The translations under genes were made by a program, and so were the position numbers. Positions 1 to 8,447 of a DNA stretch of 17,127 nucleotides are shown here, piece by piece; positions within the stretch are counted from its first letter, which is position 1, and every line of letters starts with the position of its first letter. The DNA comes from CAZWSE01 sp964636575. GTDB lineage: Bacteria > Pseudomonadota > Alphaproteobacteria > Rhodobacterales > Rhodobacteraceae. The stretch covers positions 1 through 17,127 of the forward strand of contig CAZWSE010000074.1 in assembly GCA_964636575.1 (NCBI GenBank), read 5' to 3'. The notes under the pieces are model-generated. The model had not been told where the DNA came from. It did no database searches and worked only from the letters and a program-made list of their open reading frames with translations.

Positions 1-354
1 GATCAGACCAACCCCTTTGAGGTGCGTTTGGACAGATATGTTGATCTGGATTTGCCCGGCGACGTGATCGGCATCCCTGCCCTGCGCGCGATCAAGGCTG
101 AGGGCGTGAAACGCCAGCAGTTGGGCATTGTCCTAGACAAACAAGAGCGCCGTGCAGGACACGCCATTTGGTACGAGGTCCGCAAGGATGATAAACCGGT
201 TGGCCATATGACCAACGGTGGATGGTCGCCGCGCGCGCAGACGATGATCGGCTACGTGCTTGTGGGCACCGACCTTTCAATCGGGGACCGTGTCGAGGTG
301 CTGCGCGGCGGGATGCGCGACAGCGGAACGCTTTGCGATTTGCCGTTTTATTGA
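1..354 (+). CDS. GcvT-fold aminomethyltransferase/DmdA-like protein, C-terminal fragment
   Basis: The reading frame is open from the first base and ends in TGA at 352-354, giving the last 117 residues of a protein whose start lies outside the window. The fragment begins with a NPFEVRLDRYVDLD-like stretch, then GIPALRAIKAEG, a segment resembling the GcvT C-terminal barrel (KRQQLGIVLD), and a GHMTNGGWSP run. This order is typical of the C-terminal part of GcvT, DmdA and related folate-dependent methyl- or aminomethyl-transfer enzymes. The fragment cannot separate glycine cleavage T-protein from a DMSP demethylase or a sarcosine/dimethylglycine dehydrogenase-type domain. An internal GTG at 22 is not the start, because the family homology continues to the window edge. 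It runs convergently into the EamA gene with a 30-bp gap and seems unconnected with the catabolic operons further right. Confidence 0.7.
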   Translation, partial: DQTNPFEVRLDRYVDLDLPGDVIGIPALRAIKAEGVKRQQLGIVLDKQERRAGHAIWYEVRKDDKPVGHMTNGGWSPRAQTMIGYVLVGTDLSIGDRVEVLRGGMRDSGTLCDLPFY

Positions 355-384
355 TGTGGTTGGGGGCCTATCGGCTTTGCCAAA

Positions 385-1296
385 TCAATCCTGCGACTTC
401 ATGTGCCGTTCTCTAAACGCAATAAACAAACCAGATGCAAAGATCACAATCGCCCCGAGCAGCGTGTAGACATCCGGTATTTCGGCGAAAAACCAAGCGC
501 CTATGATGGCTGTCCAGATCAGCTTTAGGAAATCAAATGGCATCAACGCTGTAGGATCGGTTTCCTTCAATGCTTGGCTCAACGCCATTTGCGCGACCGT
601 GCCGCACAGACCGATCAAAACCATCCACCACAGCGTCGCGATCCCAAAAGGTTGCCAGACATAAAGCGCCGGAAGGATCGAAAAGACGCCAAGGAATATT
701 CCCATATAAGCAACGATTGTCAGGCTCTTTTCGGTGCGCGATAAAATCTTGATGATAAGCATCGCCACAGCCCAAAGCGCCGCTGATCCTGTCACCAAAA
801 GGGCGCCTAAATCGATAGCCACCACACCGGGTCTGAGAATGATCAGCATGCCGATGAAGCCCATCAAGATCGCGATCCAGCGGTAAATGCGAAACCGCTC
901 ACCCAGCACCAAAACGGCAAGCACTGCCATAAAGATCGGCGCTGTAAAACTAAGCGCCGTGACCTTTGCAAGCGGCGATATTGAAAGCGCCGTAAAGAAC
1001 ATCAGCATCGCGACAATGTTTACAACCCCGCGCAGGGCGTGAAGCCCTAGTCGGTTGGTGCGCAGCAAAGCAAAGCGCGACCGGATCAAGAGCGGAAGCA
1101 AAAAGACGACCCCAAAGAGGTTGCGAAAGAATGCGATTTGAAAGGGTGGCAGGACTTCGGACACAAACCGGACAAGCCCATGCATGATCGAAAACGCCAC
1201 GGTCGAGACGCACATCAAAATGATGCCCCGCAACGCAGGGCTTTGGCCCGCCCAAAGCGCCCGGAATTTTTCGGTGGTTTGTGTGCCAATGCCCAT
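385..1296 (-). CDS. EamA/DMT-family transporter
   Basis: This 303-residue protein is almost entirely hydrophobic, with about ten predicted membrane helices in two repeated EamA halves, the usual size and layout of drug/metabolite-transporter superfamily exporters. The first half opens with GIILMCVSTVAFSIMHGLVRF followed by PPFQIAFFRNLFG, a typical DMT helix 1-2 pattern. The second half starts near residue 150 and ends in a short basic tail (RERHMKSQD). It sits in the inner membrane. The substrate cannot be read from sequence; relatives export amino acids, nucleotides or other metabolites. The ATG at 1296 is the only well-placed start, but its ribosome binding site is weak. It is divergent from the lipoprotein gene at 1434. 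Confidence 0.85.
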   Translation of the reverse strand: MGIGTQTTEKFRALWAGQSPALRGIILMCVSTVAFSIMHGLVRFVSEVLPPFQIAFFRNLFGVVFLLPLLIRSRFALLRTNRLGLHALRGVVNIVAMLMFFTALSISPLAKVTALSFTAPIFMAVLAVLVLGERFRIYRWIAILMGFIGMLIILRPGVVAIDLGALLVTGSAALWAVAMLIIKILSRTEKSLTIVAYMGIFLGVFSILPALYVWQPFGIATLWWMVLIGLCGTVAQMALSQALKETDPTALMPFDFLKLIWTAIIGAWFFAEIPDVYTLLGAIVIFASGLFIAFRERHMKSQD

Positions 1297-1433
1297 AGGC
1301 TCAATGGGTCACAAGTTCGTCTCAGAGTCACGCGGCAAAGCTTGAAACGTTGGTTAGATACCGCTGCCGCCTTGATCTTCAACCGTGAGACCGCTTTACG
1401 TATTCAAGCCCTCAAGAAACAGCGAGACCTCCT
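1297..1433. promoter_or_regulatory. Divergent intergenic region between the EamA and lipoprotein genes
   Basis: This 137-bp gap must hold promoters for both divergent neighbours. I found no convincing sigma-70 pair, strong hairpin or palindrome. TTGATC at 1372-1377 followed by AT-richer sequence around 1395-1406 is a weak candidate for the rightward promoter. The assignment rests on gene layout only. Confidence 0.3.
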
Positions 1434-2357
1434 ATGCGCATCGTACTTCGACTGTTCAAAATTGCGGCCGGCATTTGCCTTGCTTTGTCTTTGGTGGTCG
1501 GGTGTCAGATGGTGAGAAATTCAGGAAAGATGGTTCTTCCAGCGTCATCCCCCGAGGTCCTGCGCGTCGCGACCTACAATGTCCACTACATCATTTTGTT
1601 CAAAGAAACCGGTCCATGGTCTATCGCTGACTGGGAACGACGCAAAGGCCCGATGGACCTTGCCTTCAAGAAGATCGACGCCGATGTGATTGGCTTTCAA
1701 GAGATGGAAAGCTTTGGCGGGGGCAGCGGCGGGGACGTCAATCTCGTGCTCGATGCCTTGCTTGGGAACAATCCTGACTACGCGGCTGCGGCGGTGGGCG
1801 ATCCGCGCGCGTTCCCCTCGACTCAACCCATTCTCTATCGCCGCGACCGGCTGGAAGCGCTTGATCAAGGGTGGTTCTTCTTTTCAGACACACCAGACGT
1901 GATCTATTCGCGCACCTATAACGGATCGTATCCGGCTTTCGCATCTTGGGCGATGTTTCGGGATCTCAACTCAAACCAGACATTTCGGGTCATCAACATC
2001 CACACAGACTTTCGAAGCCGCTCAAACAGGTTGCAGTCTATGGACCTTGTGGCGGACCGCATCGCACCTTGGGTGGCATCCGGCGAAACGCTTTTCGTGA
2101 TTGGAGATTTGAACGCGCGACGCGGCGACAAGGCGTTGCGCATCTTGGAAGATGCTGGCGTGGCTTTTACCCCCGTGCGGGGTGCCACATACCACTTAAA
2201 CCGCGGGCTCAACCTCTTTGGCGCGATCGACCATATCGGGTCTGTCGGGGCCGCCGAACCTGTTGGCGAACCCGTTGTGATCAGGGAACGCTTTGACGGC
2301 GAATGGCCTACTGACCATTATCCGGTGATTGCGGAATTCAAACTGTCCGCCCCATAA
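1434..2357 (+). CDS. Endonuclease/exonuclease/phosphatase-family lipoprotein
   Basis: This 307-residue protein begins with a lipoprotein signal: basic MRIVLR, a hydrophobic stretch, and a lipobox V-V-G-C with the modified cysteine at residue 24. Gln at +2 would favour sorting to the outer membrane. The mature part shows the metal-dependent EEP fold in order: VATYNVHY with Asn49, IGFQEME with Glu90, INIHTD with His190, VIGDLNA with Asp225 and Asn227, IDHIGS with Asp266, and TDHYPVIAEF with Asp294-His295. All expected catalytic and metal ligands are present, so it should be active as a periplasmic or surface phosphodiesterase or nuclease. The family covers nucleases, sphingomyelinases and inositol phosphatases, and the target cannot be chosen here. 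The GC-rich gap upstream and the convergent SDR downstream make it a single-gene unit. Confidence 0.85.
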   Translation: MRIVLRLFKIAAGICLALSLVVGCQMVRNSGKMVLPASSPEVLRVATYNVHYIILFKETGPWSIADWERRKGPMDLAFKKIDADVIGFQEMESFGGGSGGDVNLVLDALLGNNPDYAAAAVGDPRAFPSTQPILYRRDRLEALDQGWFFFSDTPDVIYSRTYNGSYPAFASWAMFRDLNSNQTFRVINIHTDFRSRSNRLQSMDLVADRIAPWVASGETLFVIGDLNARRGDKALRILEDAGVAFTPVRGATYHLNRGLNLFGAIDHIGSVGAAEPVGEPVVIRERFDGEWPTDHYPVIAEFKLSAP

Positions 2358-2399
2358 AGACGCGCGTGCCAAGCACAAAGCCCGTGACGGTATCAGCGC

Positions 2400-3179
2400 C
2401 TACATCGGACGCCGCGCAAGCGAATAGACCTGCCCCGTCGGCCCACCAATGGGCTGCGTCGCAAGATGCAGCGCCAGATTTGCGACCTCGTCCGGGTGCT
2501 TGACGCGTTCCCATGCGGGCAATCCTTTGGGCAGGGCATCCTTGCCTTGGGACAATACCTCTTCGGGTGTCTTGGCCTCGCTTGGGTTCGCGTTTTGAAA
2601 AGTCGCCGTGGCGGTCGGGCCGGGCACGAGGCTGTTCACATCAATGTCGCGCGCCCAAAGTTCATTGGCGAGCCCATCAGTCATCATGTTCAGCGCAGCC
2701 TTGGACACATGATATGCGCTGCTGTTCGCCCCCGCCGCATAGCCCTTGCCCGAGGTCAGATTGATGATCTTGCCGCCCTTGTTCATGCCGCCCAAAAGGT
2801 GTCGCGTGATCAGGTATGGACCGCGCAGATTGATCTCCATCATCTTCCACCACAGGTCGGGGTCAGATGCCTCAAACGACCCGCGTTCCAGATAGGCGCC
2901 TGCGTTGTTCACGATGACATCGACCGATCCGAACCGGGCCAGAACGCTTTTGCAAAAGGCTTCGGTCTCGGGCGCATTCCCAAGATCGACGGGCGTAGCA
3001 AGACACTGTTGGCCAAGCCCCGAAATCTCCGTCTTTACGGCATCCAGCTCAGCCTCTGAGCGCGCACAAATCGCCACATCCGCCCCTGCTTTGGCGAATG
3101 TCAGCGCGATGGATTTCCCGATCCCGCGTCCTGCCCCGGTGACGACGGCGGTTTTGCCTTTTAAGGGGTGATCAACCAT
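2400..3179 (-). CDS. SDR-family NAD(P)-dependent oxidoreductase
   Basis: This 259-residue classical short-chain dehydrogenase carries the cofactor motif TGAGRGIG (14-21), NNAG (91-94), Asn117, and the catalytic Ser143, Tyr156 and Lys160 (YHVSK). Arg40 after the second beta strand (ICARSE) fits NADP use but does not prove it. Such enzymes interconvert an alcohol and a ketone or aldehyde. It is the last gene of the leftward operon, and its ATG lies inside the transketolase N-subunit gene (8-bp overlap), so translation is probably coupled. In this context it could oxidise the hydroxyl exposed by the sulfatase to a ketol for the transketolase, or reduce a released aldehyde. That placement is inference; the enzyme class is clear. 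Confidence 0.9.
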   Translation of the reverse strand: MVDHPLKGKTAVVTGAGRGIGKSIALTFAKAGADVAICARSEAELDAVKTEISGLGQQCLATPVDLGNAPETEAFCKSVLARFGSVDVIVNNAGAYLERGSFEASDPDLWWKMMEINLRGPYLITRHLLGGMNKGGKIINLTSGKGYAAGANSSAYHVSKAALNMMTDGLANELWARDIDVNSLVPGPTATATFQNANPSEAKTPEEVLSQGKDALPKGLPAWERVKHPDEVANLALHLATQPIGGPTGQVYSLARRPM

Positions 3180-4017
3180 TGCGACGTGCCTCCAATGCAG
3201 TCAGGGTTGCGTTGATCTCGGCCATGCCAGCGTCCCAATCGACAGCCCCCTTAGCGGTGTAATGGGCCATGGGCAGTTGCTTTTGCAGACAGTCAATCCC
3301 GTCCCAAAGCCGCGTATCACAGATCAGGGCGTAGGGTTTGTCAGGCGTATTGCGGGCCTCTTCAAAACAATCAAGGACTTCGCCAATGTCGGTGCCGCTG
3401 ATGCGACGGGTCTTGAACCCGAAGGTCTCAAACTTTTCGGGCACAGGCTCAACCGCCAGCACGTCGGCGGCATGGCCCGAGGCCTGCATGTCGTTGTTGT
3501 CGATGATATAGCAAAGGTTGGACAGCTTTTGGTGGGCCGCGAACATGGCCCCTTCCCAGACATTGCCTTCCTGCAACTCGCCATCCGAGAACAGGCAGTA
3601 GACCCGCTTGTCGGACCCCTGTTGACGCAAGGCCCATGCAAGCCCCGCCGACTGGCTTGGCCCCTGTCCCAACGAACCTGCGGTGATTTCAAACCCAAGC
3701 TGGCCTTCGATGGGGCTTTGATCGACGGACGTGCCGTCCTCGTTGTAGGTGCGCAATTCGTCCATCGTGTAGTGACCCGTTTCGGCCAAAGCGCCGTAGG
3801 TCATGATGGCGTCATGGCCGTTCGACAGCACAAACCGGTCCTGAAACCACCCTTCGCCATCGGGGCGCAGCTCATCAAAGTAAAGCGCGGCTGTGATATC
3901 AGCGAGCGCCACACCCTGCGCCGCATAGCCCCCCCGCTGGCGGCAGATTTCCAGCACATTGCGTCTGATTTTTGCGGCAATAATATCGAGATCAAGAACG
4001 GTCTGGTTGCGTCTCAT
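3172..4017 (-). CDS. Split transketolase, N-terminal (pyrophosphate-binding) subunit, copy 1
   Basis: This 281-residue protein covers only the thiamine-diphosphate pyrophosphate domain of transketolase. Visible landmarks are SNGHDA (65-70), GSLGQG (114-119), the ThDP/Mg motif region SDGELQEG (144-151) and its distal half IIDNND (171-176). The usual first glycine of GDG is serine here. I chose ATG 4017 rather than longer upstream frames because it overlaps the TGA of the C-subunit gene by 4 bp (ATGA), and residues upstream of it do not resemble the family. It must pair with the product of the gene just upstream to form an active site at the subunit interface. Known split relatives include SqwGH (sulfoquinovose) and AptAB (apulose phosphate). 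Which donor ketose is used is unknown. Confidence 0.9.
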   Translation of the reverse strand: MRRNQTVLDLDIIAAKIRRNVLEICRQRGGYAAQGVALADITAALYFDELRPDGEGWFQDRFVLSNGHDAIMTYGALAETGHYTMDELRTYNEDGTSVDQSPIEGQLGFEITAGSLGQGPSQSAGLAWALRQQGSDKRVYCLFSDGELQEGNVWEGAMFAAHQKLSNLCYIIDNNDMQASGHAADVLAVEPVPEKFETFGFKTRRISGTDIGEVLDCFEEARNTPDKPYALICDTRLWDGIDCLQKQLPMAHYTAKGAVDWDAGMAEINATLTALEARRNG

Positions 4018-4985
4018 GTCGCCACCTCTGCGATGCTCTTGGCAAGGGTCGCGGCATCCAGCCCCAACTGCGCGCGGATGTAGGGCATCGTCCCGCCGGG
4101 CGCCCAACGGTTCGGCACACCAAAGCGCTTGATCCGAGGTCCGCCACCAATGTCAGATACAATCTCGGCCACCAAAGACCCGAGCCCCGTGACGATCTGG
4201 TGGTTCTCAACGGTGACGATCTGATTGTGCGCAAAGGCGAAATCCGCGATCTCCTTTTCGCGCACGGGTTTGATGGTCGGCACATGCAAGACAGAATGGT
4301 CGAGGCCCTGTTCGGTCAAAAGGTCGGACGCCTCAAGCGCCCATTGCGTGCCGTGACCTGTCGCAATGATGCCAATGCCGGACCCTTTGCGCAGGGTATA
4401 GGTTTTGCCAATCTCGAAGGTGAATTTTTCGGGGTCCAGAATGCGCGGGGTATCGCCACGGTGGCCGCGAATATAGGTCAGCCCGGGCAGATCAACGGCG
4501 GCATCAAGAGCGGCGCGAAAGTCGGTCGGGTCCACGGGGTCAATCACAGTCGCATTGGGAATGGCACGGACCATGCCAAGGTCTTCTGCCGCTTGGTGGT
4601 GGATGCGCGCAGGGTTTGAAATGCCAGGGGTAAAGCCGATGGCAATATTGGTCGGGCCTTTTTCCTGGTTGGTGCCCGGCCCCGACCCTGACCCCATACA
4701 GATCATCATCTGATCGTAAGCCCGCCGCGTTATGTAGCAGGCAAAGCAGGTCGCAACGGGGATATACCCGCCCTTGGCCACGCCCGCTGCAACAGACAAA
4801 AGGTTCTGTTCGGCCATCCCAACATCCAAGTGCTGGCGCGGCAGTTCGTTTTTGACACGCACGACCTGACAATATTTGGACAGATCGGCACTCATGATCA
4901 CCACGTCCTTGCGGCGGGTGCACAGATCGAAACTGATGTCGTCAAAGGGCGCAGGATCAAAGCTGCGGGGGCCGTCTAATAGCAT
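4014..4985 (-). CDS. Split transketolase, C-terminal (pyrimidine-binding) subunit, copy 1
   Basis: This 323-residue protein holds the pyrimidine-binding and C-terminal domains of transketolase. The cofactor-activating glutamate is Glu59 in GMAEQN, and the conserved HHQAAEDLGMVRAIPN block is at 129-144 with His130 in the substrate channel position. Between them lies a glycine-rich segment, GSGSGPGTNQEKGP (98-111), that makes this loop about nine residues longer than in the second C-subunit of this window. The ATG at 4985 is preceded by an ATGAGG ribosome-binding stretch overlapping the sulfatase stop, and starts 7 bp after that stop. The C-subunit gene comes before the N-subunit gene, the reverse of the second pair and of the domain order in full-length transketolase. 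Confidence 0.9.
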   Translation of the reverse strand: MLLDGPRSFDPAPFDDISFDLCTRRKDVVIMSADLSKYCQVVRVKNELPRQHLDVGMAEQNLLSVAAGVAKGGYIPVATCFACYITRRAYDQMMICMGSGSGPGTNQEKGPTNIAIGFTPGISNPARIHHQAAEDLGMVRAIPNATVIDPVDPTDFRAALDAAVDLPGLTYIRGHRGDTPRILDPEKFTFEIGKTYTLRKGSGIGIIATGHGTQWALEASDLLTEQGLDHSVLHVPTIKPVREKEIADFAFAHNQIVTVENHQIVTGLGSLVAEIVSDIGGGPRIKRFGVPNRWAPGGTMPYIRAQLGLDAATLAKSIAEVAT

Positions 4986-4992
4986 TGAAACC

Positions 4993-6480
4993 TCATGGGA
5001 CGTGGATTGCGTTGGGCAGAAGCTCTGCTTCAAGAAACTCTTTGGCTTGGGCGTGGGTGACCCAATCAGGGGGCGGGAAATCTGCGGACATATCCCAATC
5101 ATCGCCCGTGGCTTTCATATGGGCCACAAGCTGCGCATCGAAGTCATCCATCAAGGCCGCATAGGCCGGATCATCGACCAGATTGTTTTGCTCATCAGGA
5201 TCCGCGCGCTGGTCAAACAGCAAGGCGCGATGATCTTTGCGCCGCATGTAAAGCCAGTCTTTGGTACGGATGCCGCGTTCGCCGAAAGGGGCGTATTCGC
5301 TGGGGTTGCCGCCTGTCTGGGTGAAGACCTGATACCAGATCGCATCGCGGTGTTCTGACGCGTTACCATCAAGGGCCGCCAGATAGCTTTGGCTGTCGCG
5401 CCCTTCGGGCATGTCCACCCCGACCAAATCAAGCAGGGTCGCCATCATATCAACGCCTACGTCCACCATCGCGCCCGACCGCTGCGGTTTGAACCGTGCG
5501 GGGTAGCGGATGATCAGTGGCACATGCATCGCGGCGCGGTAGGCTTGGTTTTTGATGCCGCAGAACGACCCGTGCTGACCGCACATATCGCCATGATCCG
5601 ACAGGAAAATCACCATGGTGTCATCCGCGATGCCTTGCGCATCAAGCGTGTTCAAAATCCGCCCGAGGTTCCAATCGATATTGTGGATCATACCGTAGTA
5701 TTCGGCGATGAATTCCTTGATTTCGGCCTCTGTCTCGACCTCACCCTTGGGTTTGGTTTCATGGGCCGCATGGCTTTTGTGGCCGGATTTCGGATCACCG
5801 CCACACAGCACATCATTGCGGTAGGCCTGCACTTTGGCTTGCAGGTCTGCATTGGGCACACCAGGGGGCAATGGCACCTCTTCTGGGTCATAAATGCGGC
5901 GCAGGTAGTCCGGCATATCCATCGGGAAATGCGGCGGGCCGTAGCTAAGGTAGCCGAAGAACGGCTTGTCCGACTTGCCCGCAGTTTCGATGAAATCGAT
6001 GAACTGGTCGGTTTGGTAATCAGGCTCGTACCGCGCCGAGTGATAGGCTTGCCCTGCGTCATCATAGTAGATCGACGATTGGTATTCATGGCCACGGTTG
6101 AACCCCACGAAGTGATCGAACCCAAAGCGGCGATCCGGCGGCACGAACCCCGGTTTTGGCCCGCCCTCAAGGTGCCACTTGCCCACGTATCCGGTTTGGT
6201 AGCCCGCGCCTTTCAGGTATTCAGCCAGAAACCCCTGCCCGCCTTTCAGCGGAAAATGGTTTTGGATCATGCCATGGCCTTGGGCGTATTTTCCCGTCTG
6301 CACCGATGCGCGAAACGGGCAACAAATCGGGTAGCTTGTGTAGGCTTCCGAGAAGTGAACGCCTTCCGCCGACAGCCTGTCGATATTGGCGGTTTTGATC
6401 ACCGGATTGCCCGCACAGCCCATCGCGTCATAGCGCATTTGATCGGCGTAGATGATCAGGATGTTGGGCTGCTTGCTCAT
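4993..6480 (-). CDS. Type I (formylglycine) sulfatase
   Basis: This 495-residue alkaline-phosphatase-fold hydrolase carries the sulfatase signature CCPFRAS, where Cys53 in C-x-P-x-R would be oxidised to formylglycine and Arg57 stabilises it. Other active-site parts are Asp13-Gln14 (YADQMR), GKWH with Lys101 and His103, PPH with His184, and SDHGD with Asp295 and His296. There is no signal peptide (MSKQPNILIIYADQ enters the first strand directly), so it should act in the cytosol, after import. The start at 6480 gives a 4-bp ATGA overlap with tctA. Relatives include choline sulfatases, arylsulfatases and phosphonate monoester hydrolases, so the ester type is not fixed. Being between the transporter and the transketolase suggests it removes sulfate from the imported compound. 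Confidence 0.88.
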   Translation of the reverse strand: MSKQPNILIIYADQMRYDAMGCAGNPVIKTANIDRLSAEGVHFSEAYTSYPICCPFRASVQTGKYAQGHGMIQNHFPLKGGQGFLAEYLKGAGYQTGYVGKWHLEGGPKPGFVPPDRRFGFDHFVGFNRGHEYQSSIYYDDAGQAYHSARYEPDYQTDQFIDFIETAGKSDKPFFGYLSYGPPHFPMDMPDYLRRIYDPEEVPLPPGVPNADLQAKVQAYRNDVLCGGDPKSGHKSHAAHETKPKGEVETEAEIKEFIAEYYGMIHNIDWNLGRILNTLDAQGIADDTMVIFLSDHGDMCGQHGSFCGIKNQAYRAAMHVPLIIRYPARFKPQRSGAMVDVGVDMMATLLDLVGVDMPEGRDSQSYLAALDGNASEHRDAIWYQVFTQTGGNPSEYAPFGERGIRTKDWLYMRRKDHRALLFDQRADPDEQNNLVDDPAYAALMDDFDAQLVAHMKATGDDWDMSADFPPPDWVTHAQAKEFLEAELLPNAIHVP

Positions 6481-7958
6481 CCGCGTAACCTCGAAGTGAT
6501 GGGGCCCCATAGGATTGTCAGGGCGAGGGCTGCGTAGATGGTCAGTCCGATAGGGGTGTCGAAAAACTCAAAGATCGATCCATCCGCGATGGTCAGGGAC
6601 TGGCGCAGTGAGTCCTCTAGGATTGGACCCAGAACGAAACCGATGGACAAGGGCGCGATCGAATAGCCAAGCTTGCGCACCACATAACCCAAGATGCCTG
6701 CGCCTAGCAAAACGCCCACGTTGAAGAACGAATTTGAGACGGAATAAATCCCGACGAAGCTCAGCAACATGACCGTCGGGACGATGACAGATGTGGGCAC
6801 CATGATCAGCCGCGCCGCAAAGCGGATCGCGATAAGGCCGATGAACATCATCAGGATGTTGATGACAAACAGGCCCAGAAATATCGCATACATCAGGTCG
6901 GGCTCTTCGGTGAAAAGCTTCGGCCCCGGCGTCAGCCCTTGGATCAAAAGCGCGCCCAACAGAACCGCCGCCGCGGGTGATCCAGGCACGCCCAGTGTCA
7001 GTGTCGGCACCAGCGCACCGCCAACAGTCGCATTGTTTGCGGTCTCGGGCGCGACGATGCCTTCGGGGATACCTGTCCCGTATTTCTCAGGGGTCTTTGA
7101 TCGCCGTTTGGCCTCGGAATAAGCAAAAAAGGCCCCGACTGCCGCACCCTCACCGGGGATAATCCCGATGACTGTTCCGATAATCGAAGACCGCAAGATC
7201 ACGTCTTTCATCCGGCCCAGTGTTTTGAGGCCCGGCAGTTTGACGGTCAGACTTTCGGTATCAAACCGCACCTTATGGGCCGCACGTTCCGCCCCGATCA
7301 GAACTTCGGACATGGCAAACAGACCGACCAGAAACGGCACAAGCGGCAGGCCCTCGTAAAGGTGGTAACTGCCAAAGGTGTAACGCTCCGTCCCGTTCAG
7401 CTCGTCCAGACCCCATGTGGTCAGGAAGATACCCAAGGCCCCCATCAACAAGCCCTTAGGTAGGCTTTTGCCCGCCACACGGACCACCACGATCAGGCCA
7501 AAAACCGATATGGCAAGGTATTCGCGCGGTCCGAATTTGACGGCAAGCTCGGCCAGAAACGGGGTCAGCAGCGCCAGACAAACCGCACTGAACAGCCCGC
7601 CAATGATGGAGCCTGTCAGCGAGAACCCGAGCGCCTCGCCCCCGCGTCCGTCTTTGAACATCTTGTGCCCGTCTTGGACGGTCGCAATGGCTGCACCCGT
7701 GCCCGGAATACCCACGGCAATCGCGGAAATGGACCCGCCGTAAATGGCGGCGGAATAGATCCCCAGCAGCAGCACCATTGAGGGCACGGGATCCATGTAG
7801 AATGTGAACGGCAAGGCCAAAGCAATCGCAATGGGCGGGCCAAGACCGGGCAAGATACCAATGATCAATCCAATCACGATCCCGAGCACCAGCAACAGCA
7901 TCGTCAGCGGGTCAGAAATAAGCCCGACGGCGGAATATAATGCGGCTGAATCGAACAT
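6477..7958 (-). CDS. tctA: Tripartite tricarboxylate transporter large permease TctA
   Basis: This 493-residue, highly hydrophobic protein has the family's usual length and about a dozen membrane helices. It shows PGLG (37-40), the conserved YGGSISAIAVGIPGTGAA block (73-90), DGHKMFKDGRGGEALG (96-111), and in the second half IIPGEGAAVGAFFAY and GVPGSPAAAVLLGALL. These are TctA hallmarks. Together with TctB and the binding protein TctC it forms a secondary, ion-driven importer in the inner membrane. Family substrates are mostly small carboxylates such as citrate, tartrate or terephthalate, but other anions are known. It begins 3 bp after the tctB stop and overlaps the sulfatase gene by 4 bp, so the transporter and sulfatase are translationally linked. 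Confidence 0.93.
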   Translation of the reverse strand: MFDSAALYSAVGLISDPLTMLLLVLGIVIGLIIGILPGLGPPIAIALALPFTFYMDPVPSMVLLLGIYSAAIYGGSISAIAVGIPGTGAAIATVQDGHKMFKDGRGGEALGFSLTGSIIGGLFSAVCLALLTPFLAELAVKFGPREYLAISVFGLIVVVRVAGKSLPKGLLMGALGIFLTTWGLDELNGTERYTFGSYHLYEGLPLVPFLVGLFAMSEVLIGAERAAHKVRFDTESLTVKLPGLKTLGRMKDVILRSSIIGTVIGIIPGEGAAVGAFFAYSEAKRRSKTPEKYGTGIPEGIVAPETANNATVGGALVPTLTLGVPGSPAAAVLLGALLIQGLTPGPKLFTEEPDLMYAIFLGLFVINILMMFIGLIAIRFAARLIMVPTSVIVPTVMLLSFVGIYSVSNSFFNVGVLLGAGILGYVVRKLGYSIAPLSIGFVLGPILEDSLRQSLTIADGSIFEFFDTPIGLTIYAALALTILWGPITSRLRG

Positions 7959-7961
7959 CAG

Positions 7962-8423
7962 TTAAACCAGTTGAATGCCAAGACCGTAGGTGAAGACCAG
8001 ATAGACAAGCGCTGTCAGCGCCCAGACCACCGCGTAGATAACGGGGTTGCGGATGCCCATGGCCAGCAGGCTCAGCGGCCCAAGCAAAACGGCCATCGGG
8101 ATGAACCCGTAGCTGCGCCAGATAAAGTAAGCCACGACGCACACCACCAGCATCAGCAGACCTTGGCGGGCCTCGCGTCCGGTGGAAAAGACCGTCTCGT
8201 CCGCGTCATCGCCCACACTGCCTTTGGTGATATAGGACAGCCCGACTGCGGCGGCACAAAGCGCCATACAGCCCAGCATCAATTGCGGGAAAAACTTCGA
8301 CGGCAGGCCGGAACTTGCAAGCAAACCGGATGTCTCAAACCCCTGCGCCACCCATGCAAAGTACCCAGCGGCAACAAGGATGAATGCTGCGAATACGATG
8401 TTGGCAATGCGTTGGCTAAGCAT
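7962..8423 (-). CDS. tctB: Tripartite tricarboxylate transporter small permease TctB
   Basis: This 153-residue membrane protein has four to five hydrophobic segments, including RIANIVFAAFILVAAGYFAW near the start and a long hydrophobic C-terminal half, as expected for the small TTT subunit. I prefer the ATG at 8423 to the GTG at 8450: the ATG has a GGGAAC stretch at a reasonable distance, while the GTG falls inside the stem of the tctC-tctB hairpin. TctB sequences are poorly conserved, so the call rests partly on its position between tctC and tctA. Confidence 0.88.
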   Translation of the reverse strand: MLSQRIANIVFAAFILVAAGYFAWVAQGFETSGLLASSGLPSKFFPQLMLGCMALCAAAVGLSYITKGSVGDDADETVFSTGREARQGLLMLVVCVVAYFIWRSYGFIPMAVLLGPLSLLAMGIRNPVIYAVVWALTALVYLVFTYGLGIQLV

Positions 8424-8447
8424 CTTGAAGGTTCCCAAAAATGAAGA

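Noticed and set aside
2812..2822. AGGTATGGACC inside the SDR gene matches the core of the GntR operator (opposite orientation).
   Set aside because: The match is only one core without the outer arms, and it encodes ordinary SDR residues (R-G-P-Y-L). Chance identity is likely; a footprint would be needed to revive it.
3262..4083. A 273-codon plus-strand open frame opposite the transketolase N-subunit.
   Set aside because: It is explained by codon bias of the transketolase gene; no ribosome binding site or domain is seen.
5389..6537. A long open frame on the plus strand (382 codons) opposite the sulfatase.
   Set aside because: The minus strand has complete sulfatase motifs; the plus frame shows no domain pattern and is a GC-bias shadow.
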